DNA of 64,000 nucleotides from Ascarosepion bandense (lineage: Eukaryota; Mollusca; Cephalopoda; Sepiida; Sepiidae): the NCBI GenBank assembly GCA_037127315.1, contig JBBBDQ010000350.1, positions 859,501 through 923,500 on the forward strand. Direction: 5' to 3'. A program made the translations under genes and the position numbers. Below, piece by piece: positions 54,303 to 64,000 of the stretch. Position 1 is the stretch's first letter. Every line of letters begins with the position of its first letter. The notes beneath the pieces are model-generated. The model was not told the DNA's origin and made no database searches. It saw only the letters and a program-made list of their open reading frames with translations.

Positions 54303-55237
54303 TATTAATAATTATTGTTTTCATTTTCAGTTATTCAAATGACTTCTAATTTCTTTTTTCATATTCTGTCTCTTTTTCTTCCTTTTCTTTACTTTCTACT
54401 ACTTTATAGCTATCAACCATTTTATCTTACATTTGTCCTCCACCAAAATACCTTCATGAATTTTTTTCTCAAATCTGAACACACACACATAGATACGTTT
54501 GCCACCTTTAGTTCTAGGTCTCTTGTTTCTTGAGGCGAAATCTTTTCGAAATCCAAAATGAAGCAACCCTTACTGCATAAAATACACGAATAAATCGATT
54601 TATAACCATTTATTCAATAACAAGTGAACATTGGATATTTTATAAGTTTATTTCTGATCTTTGCGGAAGAAAGACTTGGGTTCTGATTTTAAAATCGCAT
54701 TTTTGCTTGCATAGTGTTCGCTAATTTATCTCCATATTCTTTTAGCATAAATGAAATCGGAAAGGAAAATGAAATTATACTGAAGATCTTGTCAGTGTGC
54801 AAATAAAATTACTAGCAAGCTGGGCTGAAACTATCAATTCTCCCCAGATCGAATACACCGTTTACATAAAAACGAAAGCAACAGAATGCTCTTTGCCGAT
54901 TATATTTTCGAAATTTTCTCTAACATTCTTTCACAAAATCGTTATTTCCAACGTGACTTCAAAGGTTCACTGCTGGATATAAATGATTTCATTGCTGTTT
55001 TGAAGCGTGCGAAACAGTTTGTTGAATTTGCCTGTTGCCAGGTTTTTATGTATTTCGAATTATTTTGCGAACGATATTTGAAAAAGTGTACATAGGTGTG
55101 TGTATGAATGGATGCGAGATTTTATATTTACATTGAACATGGAAAGAAATTGTCTATGGTGTGTTTTAGATAAACCAAAATGTCTACATTGATCGGTGAA
55201 TGGAACATTACTTTTATAACAGTGACTATTTAAAACA
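54303..55237. other. Unrecognised spacer
   Basis: No gene supported. Overlapping small frames at 54797-55095 have no motif. Confidence 0.5.
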
Positions 55238-56563
55238 GAGGCTTTCAACCAGGGTACATATGGACTTGGGGTTCATGTAACATTACTGGGGGTCCACACA
55301 CACACACACACACACACACACAAATATCTAATTGAAGGTCTGCAGAGCAATTTCACTTCCAAACTGTTCTTGCAACTGAGAATTAGAATTTATTCAGTAT
55401 TCTACGCCATATTAAAATACTAAAAATAGAAAAGCAACTATAAAAAAAGGTTTAATACTACTTCTCCCACATAAGTTCTCTTCTCACCCACCCCTAATCT
55501 AAATGGGCCTGTTTGATTGCCTAAGAGGATTTTCCAATTTTGGCGGCCTCAATGCAAAAATCTTTTTATTTTCTTTTTTTTTTTTTTTTTTTTCCAAATA
55601 TTCTAGCAAGGAACAGGTAGGAAATTTCCTCTCCTTATTTGAGGCTACTTGAAGATTATAAGAGCCGTCTAATTTTTTTTGGACGTTAAAGAACATTTCA
55701 TAGTTGGACTTCTAAAGCCGCAAACACAACTATTTTCTTTTCTTCTAAGGACTTTTCTTCTGTCATTGCCATAATAATTACTTGTTTCATTATCTCTGTC
55801 TTGTGTATTTCGTATTCCTTTTTCTCAGCAATTCCAACTAAATTCACCTTACAACTCTTAAAACTATTTTAGGGTCCATAGATCAATTTCCCTTCGGTTG
55901 TTACAACTGAGTTAGAATTTCTTCAGAAATCTACGCCATATTAAAATACTAAAAATTGAAAAGCAACTCTTGAACTAAGTAGAAAACAAGATCTAGTAAT
56001 GTAAGTTAGCGTCCCTTTTATACTACCGGATGTTTTGATTGCGAAAAGAAATTAGTGTTTTATTAGTTATTTTACTAGTGTGTATAAATGTTTTATAGAT
56101 TTTAGTTGTTAGATACAAGTTTATTTTCATTAAATTAGTTCAAAATAAAGCAAATAATACATTTGTTATTGTTGTGGCGAAATCTTCGTTGCCAAGTTGG
56201 GTCAGGAAGAAAGACACGGAAACAAAAAGATAGGTTCAACCAGTGTATTAGAATAACACAACATACATACAAGTAAGAGTGTTATTAATCAGAAGTGCAA
56301 GTCCGTTATGTATTGTTACGTTGCGTCTCAACTGCATCTTGACTGCCTCAAAGCTGCGTCTCCGGAAGTCACGCGGGTTAGTATTTATTGAAGGAGGAAG
56401 AGTCCGTTCCTATAGATAGGGAACCATAACTATTTCCATAATACGATTCCTAAACATATCTCGCTGTAAAAAATAAAATAGTTTTCATAGAATGTTTATG
56501 AGTATCCACCAAAAAGAATCAAAACTAAGTGTTAATGGGTAAGAAAAGGTTGAGAACGACTTG
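55238..56563. mobile_element. Possible hAT-like non-autonomous element
   Basis: The left edge CAGAGGCTTTCAACCAGGG and the right edge, inverted, CAAGTCGTTCTCAACC resemble the CAG...TTCTCAACC ends of hAT transposons. TTTAAA(A/T) lies outside each side, as an imperfect 8-bp duplication might. A block (AATCTACGCCATATTAAAAT then ACTAAAAATTGAAAAGCAAC) occurs twice inside (55400-55440, 55927-55970). No transposase seen. Confidence 0.4.
56170..56456 (-). mobile_element. Possible solo LTR inside the hAT-like element
   Basis: On minus it starts TGTTTAGGAATCGTATTATG and ends TTTCGCCACAACA, so TG...CA termini, 287 bp. It interrupts otherwise AT-rich sequence and is more GC-rich. No second copy in the window. 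Confidence 0.35.
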
Positions 56564-56636
56564 TTTAAATTTCGTTCGTATGGATATGAAAATTTACGTC
56601 GTTGTAAAAATCCGTAAGTGTACACACTTAAATTAG

Positions 56637-56640
<4 letters not shown>

Positions 56641-56680
<40 letters not shown>
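56641..56680. repeat. (TA)n microsatellite
   Basis: TA run of about 18 units on the left of the orphan coding relic. Confidence 0.9.
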
Positions 56681-56682
<2 letters not shown>

Positions 56683-56684
56683 TC

Positions 56685-57165
56685 ATATTCATATTAAATC
56701 GCCTCACAACCCAAGAAAACAAAGAAATAAAAAGAACGGAACAACTAGTGGAATATTTCAAAACACAATATGAACGATTTGATAAGATTTCCGAATCATA
56801 CATACAGGAGAAGGCACACAAAATAAAAAAACAAAAACTCAGAATGTGGGGCAACTTAATAAACACGAGAAAACTAGTATTCTACAATGCTATACAAAAA
56901 TAATGAAACTGCTAGCATATACAGAACGTATAAGGAAGGGGAAAACCCCTTCATCCCAAAACAATTTCGGGAAATATTTACAACCCAGGACACTGAACAG
57001 CAAAAACAGATTAAAACAACCTTGAGCCTAAACAAGCTACAAGCAAACATAGACATTCAAGAGGATAAAGCCAAAAACTGTACCAACAAATACACGGAAA
57101 TAGACAACACAATTTTTACACAAATAAGACACATGCCCAAAAGAGCGCAAATCATGACCAATTAA
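56685..57165 (+). pseudogene. Orphan coding relic between two TA arrays
   Basis: Two plus frames join across one break. The first has RLTTQENKEIKRTEQLVEYF and RKLVFYNAIQK (56699-56902). The second has KNNETASIYRTYKEGENPFI, PKQFREIFT and IDNTIFTQIRHMPKRAQIM (56896-57165). It is Lys/Glu-rich and probably helical. I do not recognise a domain. The pattern suggests a conserved protein of a mobile element, but that is inference. Confidence 0.4.
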
Positions 57166-57241
57166 TACTCCATAACTTGTATAAATACCAAAACAATAAA
57201 TATATATTTTAAAGAAAACGTTCACGGCTTCTCACACTTTT

Positions 57242-57246
<5 letters not shown>

Positions 57247-57300
<54 letters not shown>
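57247..57300. repeat. (TA)n microsatellite
   Basis: TA run of about 26 units, the longest in the window. Confidence 0.9.
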
Positions 57301-57301
<1 letters not shown>

Positions 57302-58079
57302 TGCAGAGCTTGTTATGGGTACCTGACTCCACAGAATGAATAAAAGTGTAAAATGATACAAGAAAGTAAAAAATAAAAATAAGATGTTGAATTACAACTT
57401 TTGTTGTTAGAATCTGTTGGGTCGGTGTGAAACTGTTGTTGAGTAGTGCCTACCGCAGGCAGGCTTGAGTCAATCGGAGCGTGTAGCTAGCGGTTCGTAT
57501 TCTCAGGGTATGAGTCGTTGTTGCACCGGGCTGATTACATTGATTCATTGGGTGTCGCTGCATTCGGGTGACATAGACTGTGCTAACTGTGGAAGTGCGG
57601 GTAAATCCTGTGACTGGCGTGTACGCCACGTTAGCAATTGACAATTGCTTGGTCCCGAATTGAAATAGTTACTACGCTGAAGACTGCTGACGGGTTAAAC
57701 TGGACTGCTTACTACGCTGGAATTCGCTACTGGGTTGAACTGGGCTCGTCGTCAGGCAAGGTGGTACCAGTGGTAGTAGTAGGAGACGACAGGCAGTGTA
57801 GTAGCAGTGATAGTGGTCGATGGAACGACATTGTCCTCCTTTGCCCAGTCGGGCCCGCTACTGGAGAAATTTAGCTTTAGACTGCTGTTTTTATACGCCT
57901 ACGTGTAAAACATAATCGTTATGAGTCTTGTTTTCGTTTTGCTGTATCATTGTCACGTGATGCAAACACTCGAGCTTTGAGGTGAGTAGCCTGTGGTGAC
58001 GATAATATATATACGTATTTCATAATATGATGAGCGGTAGGGAATTTTATTATGAAAATAGAAAGAACAAGACGATCGG
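57301..58079. other. Unrecognised GC-richer block
   Basis: No gene supported. It starts near TGTTATGGGTACC, and the minus strand has a TATA-like GCGTATAAAAACAGC near 57880-57895. It could be an LTR with its end at 57313, but the other end was not found. Confidence 0.3.
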
Positions 58080-58782
58080 CTTGTCCGAGAACAACTTAAG
58101 ATGGTAAATAAGTCAGTGCTGAAATTAACATCACTAGCTGGAATATTTATATAATGCTCCGCACTAGAAAACCCGTATGTATTCGTGAGGTCGTTGCGTA
58201 ATTGAAACGTTCAATTTCTAATTTTCATAGGCACATGTTGCTGCTTTCTAGTATCTAAACGTTGAGTCGTTCTGTCTATGTAGTCAGCACTGCAAGTATA
58301 TTTAAATTGATAAACTACATTATTAATATTTTAGGGTGGCAGAACATCTTTACGGGCAGAATTCAAAATAGATTTGGTAGCAAATACAACACGTATTTTT
58401 GGCAGAGAAATAACCGTTCTCTACTGCAGAGGTAATTTGCTTGGTGAATTTCTTTCTTACTGTACCTCGTCACGCTACATAGGGCAGTTATTCCCCATGG
58501 CAGGTTTAATTTCAGAAAACTTAGAAATTTTTCTAAGCATATCTAAGGGATACCCATTAATAGACAATGTTTTAACCTTTAATTTCCTCATATAATTTTG
58601 ATTTAGAGCCAGTCACTAGGTCTCTGTGTGTTAAGGTCTCAGACTAATCTTGCGTTTAGTAGAACAGAATGCATCCCAATGAATATATAAATCGGTAAAC
58701 GTTGGTTTACGGTAAAGAGATGTAAGGTAACAATGGTGTTTTGATCACCAATATATCCAAAAACGGCAACATGGAATTTTTC

Positions 58783-59822
58783 TTATCATATCGCGCCAAA
58801 CAAGGCAGTCTACTGCCACTAGTGCGCAGGGACTTACATAGGATTAAAGTTATGAGAAAGAGTAACATGTTAGAAGGCGTGTCAGGAAGTGGGTAAAAGA
58901 AGGGTTAAGATACTGACAGTGGAGTGGACGGAGAAAGGAACATGAAAGAAAGGATGCAAGTTAGCAAGATAGATGACTATTGACTTTACACTTAAACTCC
59001 TGGAGATTGTAGCTGTCGGGGAAGTAAGTAAACGGAAGGGAATTTCACAGGAGGGAAGTGCGAGAAAAGAAGCTACTAGAGTAGAATTTGTGTTTACATT
59101 TTATTGGTTTCACAGCAAAAGGGTGGGTCCTACTTGCTAATCTTGTGGCTCGAGCAAATTCATGCATAAGGGGAATCAGAGAGCTAAGTTCATCGAAGCA
59201 GAAGCCGTGAAAGTACTTGTAAAACAGACACAGAGAAGCCACATTATGCCGGTGGGAAAGTGACTGTATATGAGCTGTCAAGTCGGAATCGATCATATTA
59301 CATATTTTTCGATGAATTTTGTCAAAGACCTCTACGTGGATAGCAGGAGCACCCGACCAGATATGGCAGCAGTTTTCAATACAAGGGCGGATGGTAGATT
59401 TATATATGTGCAGGATGTTTTCAGACGAGAAAAACTTCCTGGCCCTACACAGAGAACCGAGCTTCTTAGCAGCGGATTTACCTATGGATTCGATGTAGTC
59501 GTTCCAGTTGAAGTCTGTTGTGAGAGTTAACCCGAGGAGGCGCAGTATTTTGCTCTCAGGGAGACTAGCCTGATCCATGATAATGGTGGGTAGGAGCGAT
59601 TGCCTGTAATGGTTAATAGATAACAGCTTCGTTTTGGAGGCATGAAAAATTCACCAGCCATTTCTTACCCCAGTCCACCACGGATTGGAGGTACTTTTCA
59701 AGCTCAGAAGAGAGGTTTTCTTGGTCAGCCTTGAGGCGAGAGTAAAACGTAGTGTCATCAGCGTAAATGCCTACTTGTGATTTTATTACATCGTGGCGTG
59801 CGTTAATGAAGATCAGGAAGAG
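58783..59822 (-). mobile_element. CR1/jockey-like LINE inside a Penelope-like element
   Basis: 5'-truncated at the RT: the minus strand starts LFLIFINARHDVIKSQ, then GIYADDTTFYS. It ends with the family tail (TATCGCGCCAAACAAGGCAG on plus, 58790). Confidence 0.8.
59045..59818 (-). pseudogene. CR1/jockey-like LINE reverse transcriptase, C-terminal part
   Basis: GIYADDTTFYS (motif C) and LVNF sit in the upstream frame (59613-59818). The downstream frame (59045-59578) holds LPESKILRLLGLTLTTDFNW, YKSTIRPCIENCCHIWSGAP and SHRHNVASLCLFYKYFHGFC. Catalytic YADD is intact, but motifs A and B are missing by truncation. A frameshift at ~59600 divides it. Confidence 0.8.
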
Positions 59823-60504
59823 ATTACTTTCAATTTCTAATTTATATTTTAATACAGGATGCATATTATTGAGTAAGGAGAAATAGCGCAAACGGATTGT
59901 CAAAGAAACAATAAGTGTCATCAACGTACCGATAAGGCAACAACAGTTTCATGATACTAGATACCAATTGGTTTTCATAAAAACCTACAAAAATTTTCGC
60001 TATGGTCGGTACCAACAGTGAACCTATCGAGACACCATCCGTTTGTCTATACACAACATAACTGAAAATGAATTCAACTGATGTGACAGCAAATTTCATT
60101 AACTCTTCAAAATATTTCAGGAGGAGATATCTTACTACAATATAAAAAATCTGTACCATAAAAAAGAGATCTATACATAAATGTTAAATAGAGCACATGT
60201 AAAAAAAGTTATTTATATCATAGAAACATACATTTATTAACCACTTTGGATTGTTGCATACTTTCAGAAAATGAAAAAGGGATCTGTTATGCAGTATTTA
60301 CTATAATGTTCTATAAATTGGTTGTAACAGTGTTTCTTTCCATTTAACAACCTTTTGTTACACTAAACCCACTATAGACAAAATAGGTCTTAACGGAAAA
60401 TATACTTTGAGTTTTAGTTAAACCATATAGACGTAAACATAGCGCTTGAAGGTCGAAGTTCACTTGATATATCGAAAGAGAGAAAACCACTTTTAACCCA
60501 CTTC

Positions 60505-60810
60505 ACTAATCACCCTTTATTGCGGAGCATTATATAAATAATCCTACTTGTGCCTTCAACTTCGGTTCTTAAGTCGCGCTCAAAAAACCTATCATATAAA
60601 GACATTGGAAATGATTTGCGTCAGTCTATACAGCCCTCCCTCTGTAAACATAGGGAGTATTTGTCGGACTGAGGATTACTTCAATCTAAATCGTCTTCCG
60701 TCTTAATTTCTTTCATCACATTTATGTCAATTTTGCAGCATATAATTTTTCGTTTTGATTCTGTAGAGTAAAGGCGAAACCGGTCGGCTGTATTTGTTTT
60801 ATTTTTCACT
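60505..60810 (+). mobile_element. Penelope-like element 3' fragment, plus strand
   Basis: With one frameshift, the plus strand gives AEHYINNPTCAFNFGS then RSKN...QPSLCKHREYL. This resembles the C-terminal end of the GIY-YIG domain. The minus element at 58080 has the parallel SSAEHYINIPA. At 60758-60794 CTGTAGAGTAAAGGCGAAAC then CGGTCGGCTGTATT is hammerhead-like with two changed core bases. Confidence 0.45.
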
Positions 60811-62942
60811 TCCTCTTTTTACATTTGTTTGTCCTTTAATTACTGATAACAAAATTGGTTCTTTTTAATGTCATCAGTAAAAATATACTCGAAAGAGTAA
60901 ATAAACAGATTAAGGAGTACCTTAGATTAATACTGTGGATTGCTACCACCAACATAACAAATTGGTTTTGTAATATAAAAAAATTGTTTTCTAACTCAAT
61001 TTGAATTTGAGGAATATTACCTATCAGTATCAAAGGAACTGTTTCTAACTACATTGGAACTTGCCACTGTTTACTCGTACCTACGAAGGAGGAACGTGAC
61101 ATCATAATGAATGAAATAAAATCAGTTTTCATTCGTAATAAAGAACAGTGGATAAAAGATCTTTAGGGAAACTTTTGATATTACAATGTGATCACTGGAT
61201 GCCGCCGCGTCTTCTGATCTGATTGGATTATTTATTCTATGTAATCTTACTGCTCATAATGATATAAATGCAGAAGATATTGGATTATACAGAGATGATA
61301 GCCTGATGATTGTGAGGAATTCTACAAATTTTTAAATTTATAAAATTAGAACGTTAGTATATAGTTTAAAATCCCAAATTAAAAAGTTATTTATACAAAT
61401 ATAAAAAAGTACATTTCCTCGATGAGACTTTAAATTTAGTAAATAATATATACCAAACATATACAAAACAAATACAAATCCTTTATATATCCCCACAAAA
61501 TCTATCCTCTATCCATTATAAATTATGTATCCTCATCTATAGAATTAGTAGAAATTCACAAATGCAGATGTATTTAATAAACACAAGAAATCTTATAACA
61601 ATGCCTTAAAAATAGTGGATATAAATATTCTAATATTAAATATCTACCCCACCACAAGAAAAAATAGAAAAATACGCTACACATCCCCTTTCAACCAAAT
61701 GGTTAGCAGTAAATTAGACCAAAATGCCTCGCTTTGATTGGGAAACATTTTCCAAAAAATTATTCATTAAGCAAAATTTTCAATAAAAATAAATTATAAT
61801 TAAGTTATAGTTGTACTGATAATCTATAAAACATATAAAATACATTATAATCTTTAAAATAGAAATTCAAGCCTAAATGAAAATAAGAATTCCAAAACTG
61901 AAATCAATAATTAAGACGGTGTTAATTAGAAAATAAATGCCCTACGGAACCTATTGTTTATCAATGTAATATTTCTTTTACAGAAAACCTTGGCAATAAA
62001 AGAAATTGTAGGAGGTACTAAAAGTTCGTTAAGTGAAGGTTTTATCAGTATATTTCTTCCTGTAGTAAGTACCGTAATCCAACACCCCTATCCATAAATA
62101 AAGAAATAAGAAACAATGTGCAAGTTTATAAATGACCCATGCTCTTTGTGTCTGTGAAAAACTATATATTATTTCTTAAAAATAAGTATATATTAAATAA
62201 ACGTAATGAAATTACTATCATATATAACATTGCAAAATTGTTAAGCTTAGAATATATTTAATATTTCTCCATATAAGCATATTGATTTACATATATCGTT
62301 TACTTCATTTTTTATTAGGATATAAATAATATTAATTTAATAAATTTTAGGATTGATATAATTTAAGAATATATGATGAATTGATAAAGAAATGTACTCT
62401 GAACCAAAAATATATAAAAAATATTTTAATCATACCAAAAGTCCCTTTACGACTGTTCTAATTTTTTTTTTTTTTTTTTAGTTTTTTGTTTTTCTTAAGA
62501 AAACAAAGACCAGGGATATATATAACTCTAGGAGTATTTCTTCGTAACTAATTTGTATACATCTTGCCGGAAGTAAACAGTCATGATAGATTTTCCTTAG
62601 ATGTGTATGAATACCTCACATCCCCTAACATCTAACTTAAATTTTAATTTTTCAAAGTCGACTTTCATTCTTGTTAGTTAAATTAAACACATTCATATAA
62701 TCTAAATTTTCTGTTTTCCTCCTCCATATTAACTATTTAATAAACGTATTGTTTTCTACATTCAAATGTAAATCATTTTCGCCAAAGCCATTGAACGTTG
62801 CCTGATGAAGAAATTAAAGCTTTAAATCTCGAAACAGAAATTTCTGTGTCGCAATATAAATTAATTTTAAATTAGAAACAAATATTACGCTCTATATTAC
62901 GCGCGTATATGCTTGTATTTTTATTATTAATTTATTTTTTTT
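60811..62942. other. Unrecognised AT-rich sequence
   Basis: Over 2 kb, very AT-rich, without gene or repeat that I recognise. A T-run lies at 62461-62480. A 65-codon frame (60836-61033, minus) has no motif. Confidence 0.5.
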
Positions 62943-62943
62943 T

Positions 62944-63475
62944 AATCATATCACCCCGAGCAAGGCGGTAACGCCACTGATGTGCAGGGGGCTACGTAAG
63001 AGTGAAGAGATTAGAAGAGAGAAACGGATCATAGCTTATTTCAAGATGTAATTTTCTATTATGAGAACAGAGCTTTTATTTATCTATAAATTCAAAAGAC
63101 ATTTTTTAATATCACCCCAAGCAAGGCGGTAACGCCACTGATGTGCAGGGGGCTACGTAAGAGTGAAAAGATTAGAAGAGAGAAACGAATAATAGCTTAT
63201 TTCAAGATGTAAGTTTCTATTATGAAAACAGAGCTTTTATTTATCTATAAATTCAAAAGACATTTTTTAATCATATCACCCCAAGCAAGGCGGTAATGCC
63301 ACTGATGTGCAGGGGGCTGTGTAAGAGTGAAAAGATTGGAAAACAGCTAGAAACCACATCCTAAACAGGAAACAAGGGATGAGCCTCTTCACCCGTTCAA
63401 TAGACGTGGGTGGAGTATGAACCGGGCGATAGTTTAGTCAATCTACTCCAATTGAAATCTAGATTTATCATTAAT
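62944..63475 (-). repeat. LINE-tail tandem array plus one complete tail
   Basis: TCACCCC(G/A)AGCAAGGCGGTAA starts at 62951, 63112 and 63276. The first two units (~161-164 bp) are nearly identical, including an extra GAGCTTTTATTTATCTATAA then ATTCAAAAGACATTTTTTAA part. The third joins the TTCAATAGACGTGGGTGGAG block and ends at ATCTACTCCAATTGAAATC, matching the unit of the 46.3-47.2 kb array. Confidence 0.8.
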
Positions 63476-64000
63476 TCGATTAACTTAATTAAATTTAATT
63501 AAATCATATATCAGCTTTTTCCCCAAGTGTTTTCTAAAAATCTTTTTTCTAATTTTAACCCATTTATAAACGCTAGTTTTGTTGACACTTTTCTAGCGTC
63601 TCTAAAATACAGAAAAAGTTTTTTCATCTTTTTCCTTCTTCTCCTTTTCCCTCCCTCTCTTTCTGTTTTGTTTAACGCACTTATCAATCAAACACCACTT
63701 CCTATTCCATCCGTTAACCACCTTGCCCTTTGTAAAGCTAGACAAAGACAAATTTTAAAATCTAAATCTAAAATTGTCCAAAATCTCAAAATAGTCATAA
63801 ATTGCTAACCTGCCTTTCTTGTGACGTAAATGTTTTAACTTCCGCCGGTGAATTCTTAACCTTCAAAGTTTAATTTTTTATTTCTTTATTTCATTTTGAA
63901 ATGTGGTAGTTGCCGATGAGATGTGAAATCTCTCTTAGGGATTTCATGTTGAAATGATCATTCAACAGTTTTGAACATCGAAATTTATTTTATTTTATAA
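63476..64000. other. Unrecognised sequence with a 93-codon frame
   Basis: The frame 63527-63808 (plus) has a Phe/Leu-rich hydrophobic middle and a Lys-rich end (CKARQRQILKSKSKIV). No family was recognised. Downstream GAGATGTGAAATCTC is a small palindrome. Confidence 0.35.

Larger units (their letters stand above)
58080..60165 (-). mobile_element. Penelope-like element split by a LINE
   Basis: Minus order: an RT segment with YRQTDGVSIGS, AKIFVGFYENQL and YRYVDDTYCFFDN (60060-59885), then LLNNMHPVLKYKLEIESN (to 59823). After a 1-kb LINE insertion come KIPCCRF and SLYRKPTFTDLYIHWDAF (58770-58670), then VVYQFKYTCSADYIDRTTQR (GIY-YIG entry, 58330-58270) and a QHVPMK tail. The YIGRT Gly is changed to Asp. 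Frames are broken. The separate RT segments rejoin in register across the insertion. Confidence 0.75.

Noticed and set aside
1..64000. Bacterial or viral island, CRISPR array, operon
   Set aside because: No dense coding, no ribosome binding sites, and pervasive eukaryotic retroelements and Pol III elements.

Overview
This window is repeat-dominated, AT-rich animal nuclear DNA. I found no host protein-coding gene that I can defend. The closest match in style is a mollusc, most likely a coleoid cephalopod such as an octopus. That is an inference from a ~310 bp tRNA-derived SINE seen at 11 sites, many (TA)n and (CA)n arrays, many Penelope-like elements, and RTE-, I/Nimb- and R2-type LINEs. No species is proven.

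Layout. 1-9.7 kb: two non-autonomous Helitrons, a piggyBac-like MITE, a 5'-truncated RTE fragment and three SINEs, one split by a LINE. 9.97-12.8 kb: a CR1/jockey-like LINE end beside a decayed Ty3/gypsy pol. That pol was hit by a deleted mariner and by an inverted pair of hammerhead-like repeats. 13.4-14.4 kb: a 120-nt 5S rRNA sequence eight bases from a SINE, then a solo LTR. 14.4-17.6 kb: mostly simple sequence plus a palindrome of two Helitron ends. 17.9-21.2 kb (minus): an almost complete but frame-broken RTE LINE. 21.8-23.8 kb (plus): the 3' half of an R2-type LINE with an intact 557-codon frame, the only long open frame here. 24-31 kb: a fold-back hairpin, more SINEs, a Tc1-like MITE with a SINE inside its terminal repeat, a second solo LTR and a third Helitron.

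31.5-37.6 kb: a ~570 bp inverted repeat carrying a class-II tRNA-like sequence in each arm, two Penelope-like elements head to head, piggyBac-like MITEs and a perfect 67-bp inverted repeat. 40.2-48 kb (plus): an I/Nimb-type LINE with zinc-knuckle ORF1 and endonuclease, reverse transcriptase and RNase H remnants. Its 3' UTR is interrupted by a five-copy tandem array made from another LINE's tail. 49-54.3 kb: a paired ~450 bp repeat, a tRNA-like relic and three SINEs. 55.2-64 kb: a possible hAT element with an LTR-like insert, an orphan coding relic between two (TA)n arrays, a Penelope-like element split by a LINE, a converging Penelope-like fragment, and another tandem tail array.

The parts do not form a pathway. 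They record layered transposition. Self-cleaving RNA motifs recur as hammerhead-like cores at Penelope-like termini and in a separate dispersed repeat, and LINE tails have turned into tandem arrays. The least familiar items are the hammerhead-like repeat with a compensated stem, the tRNA-bearing inverted repeat, and the tRNA-like block after the R2-type frame.
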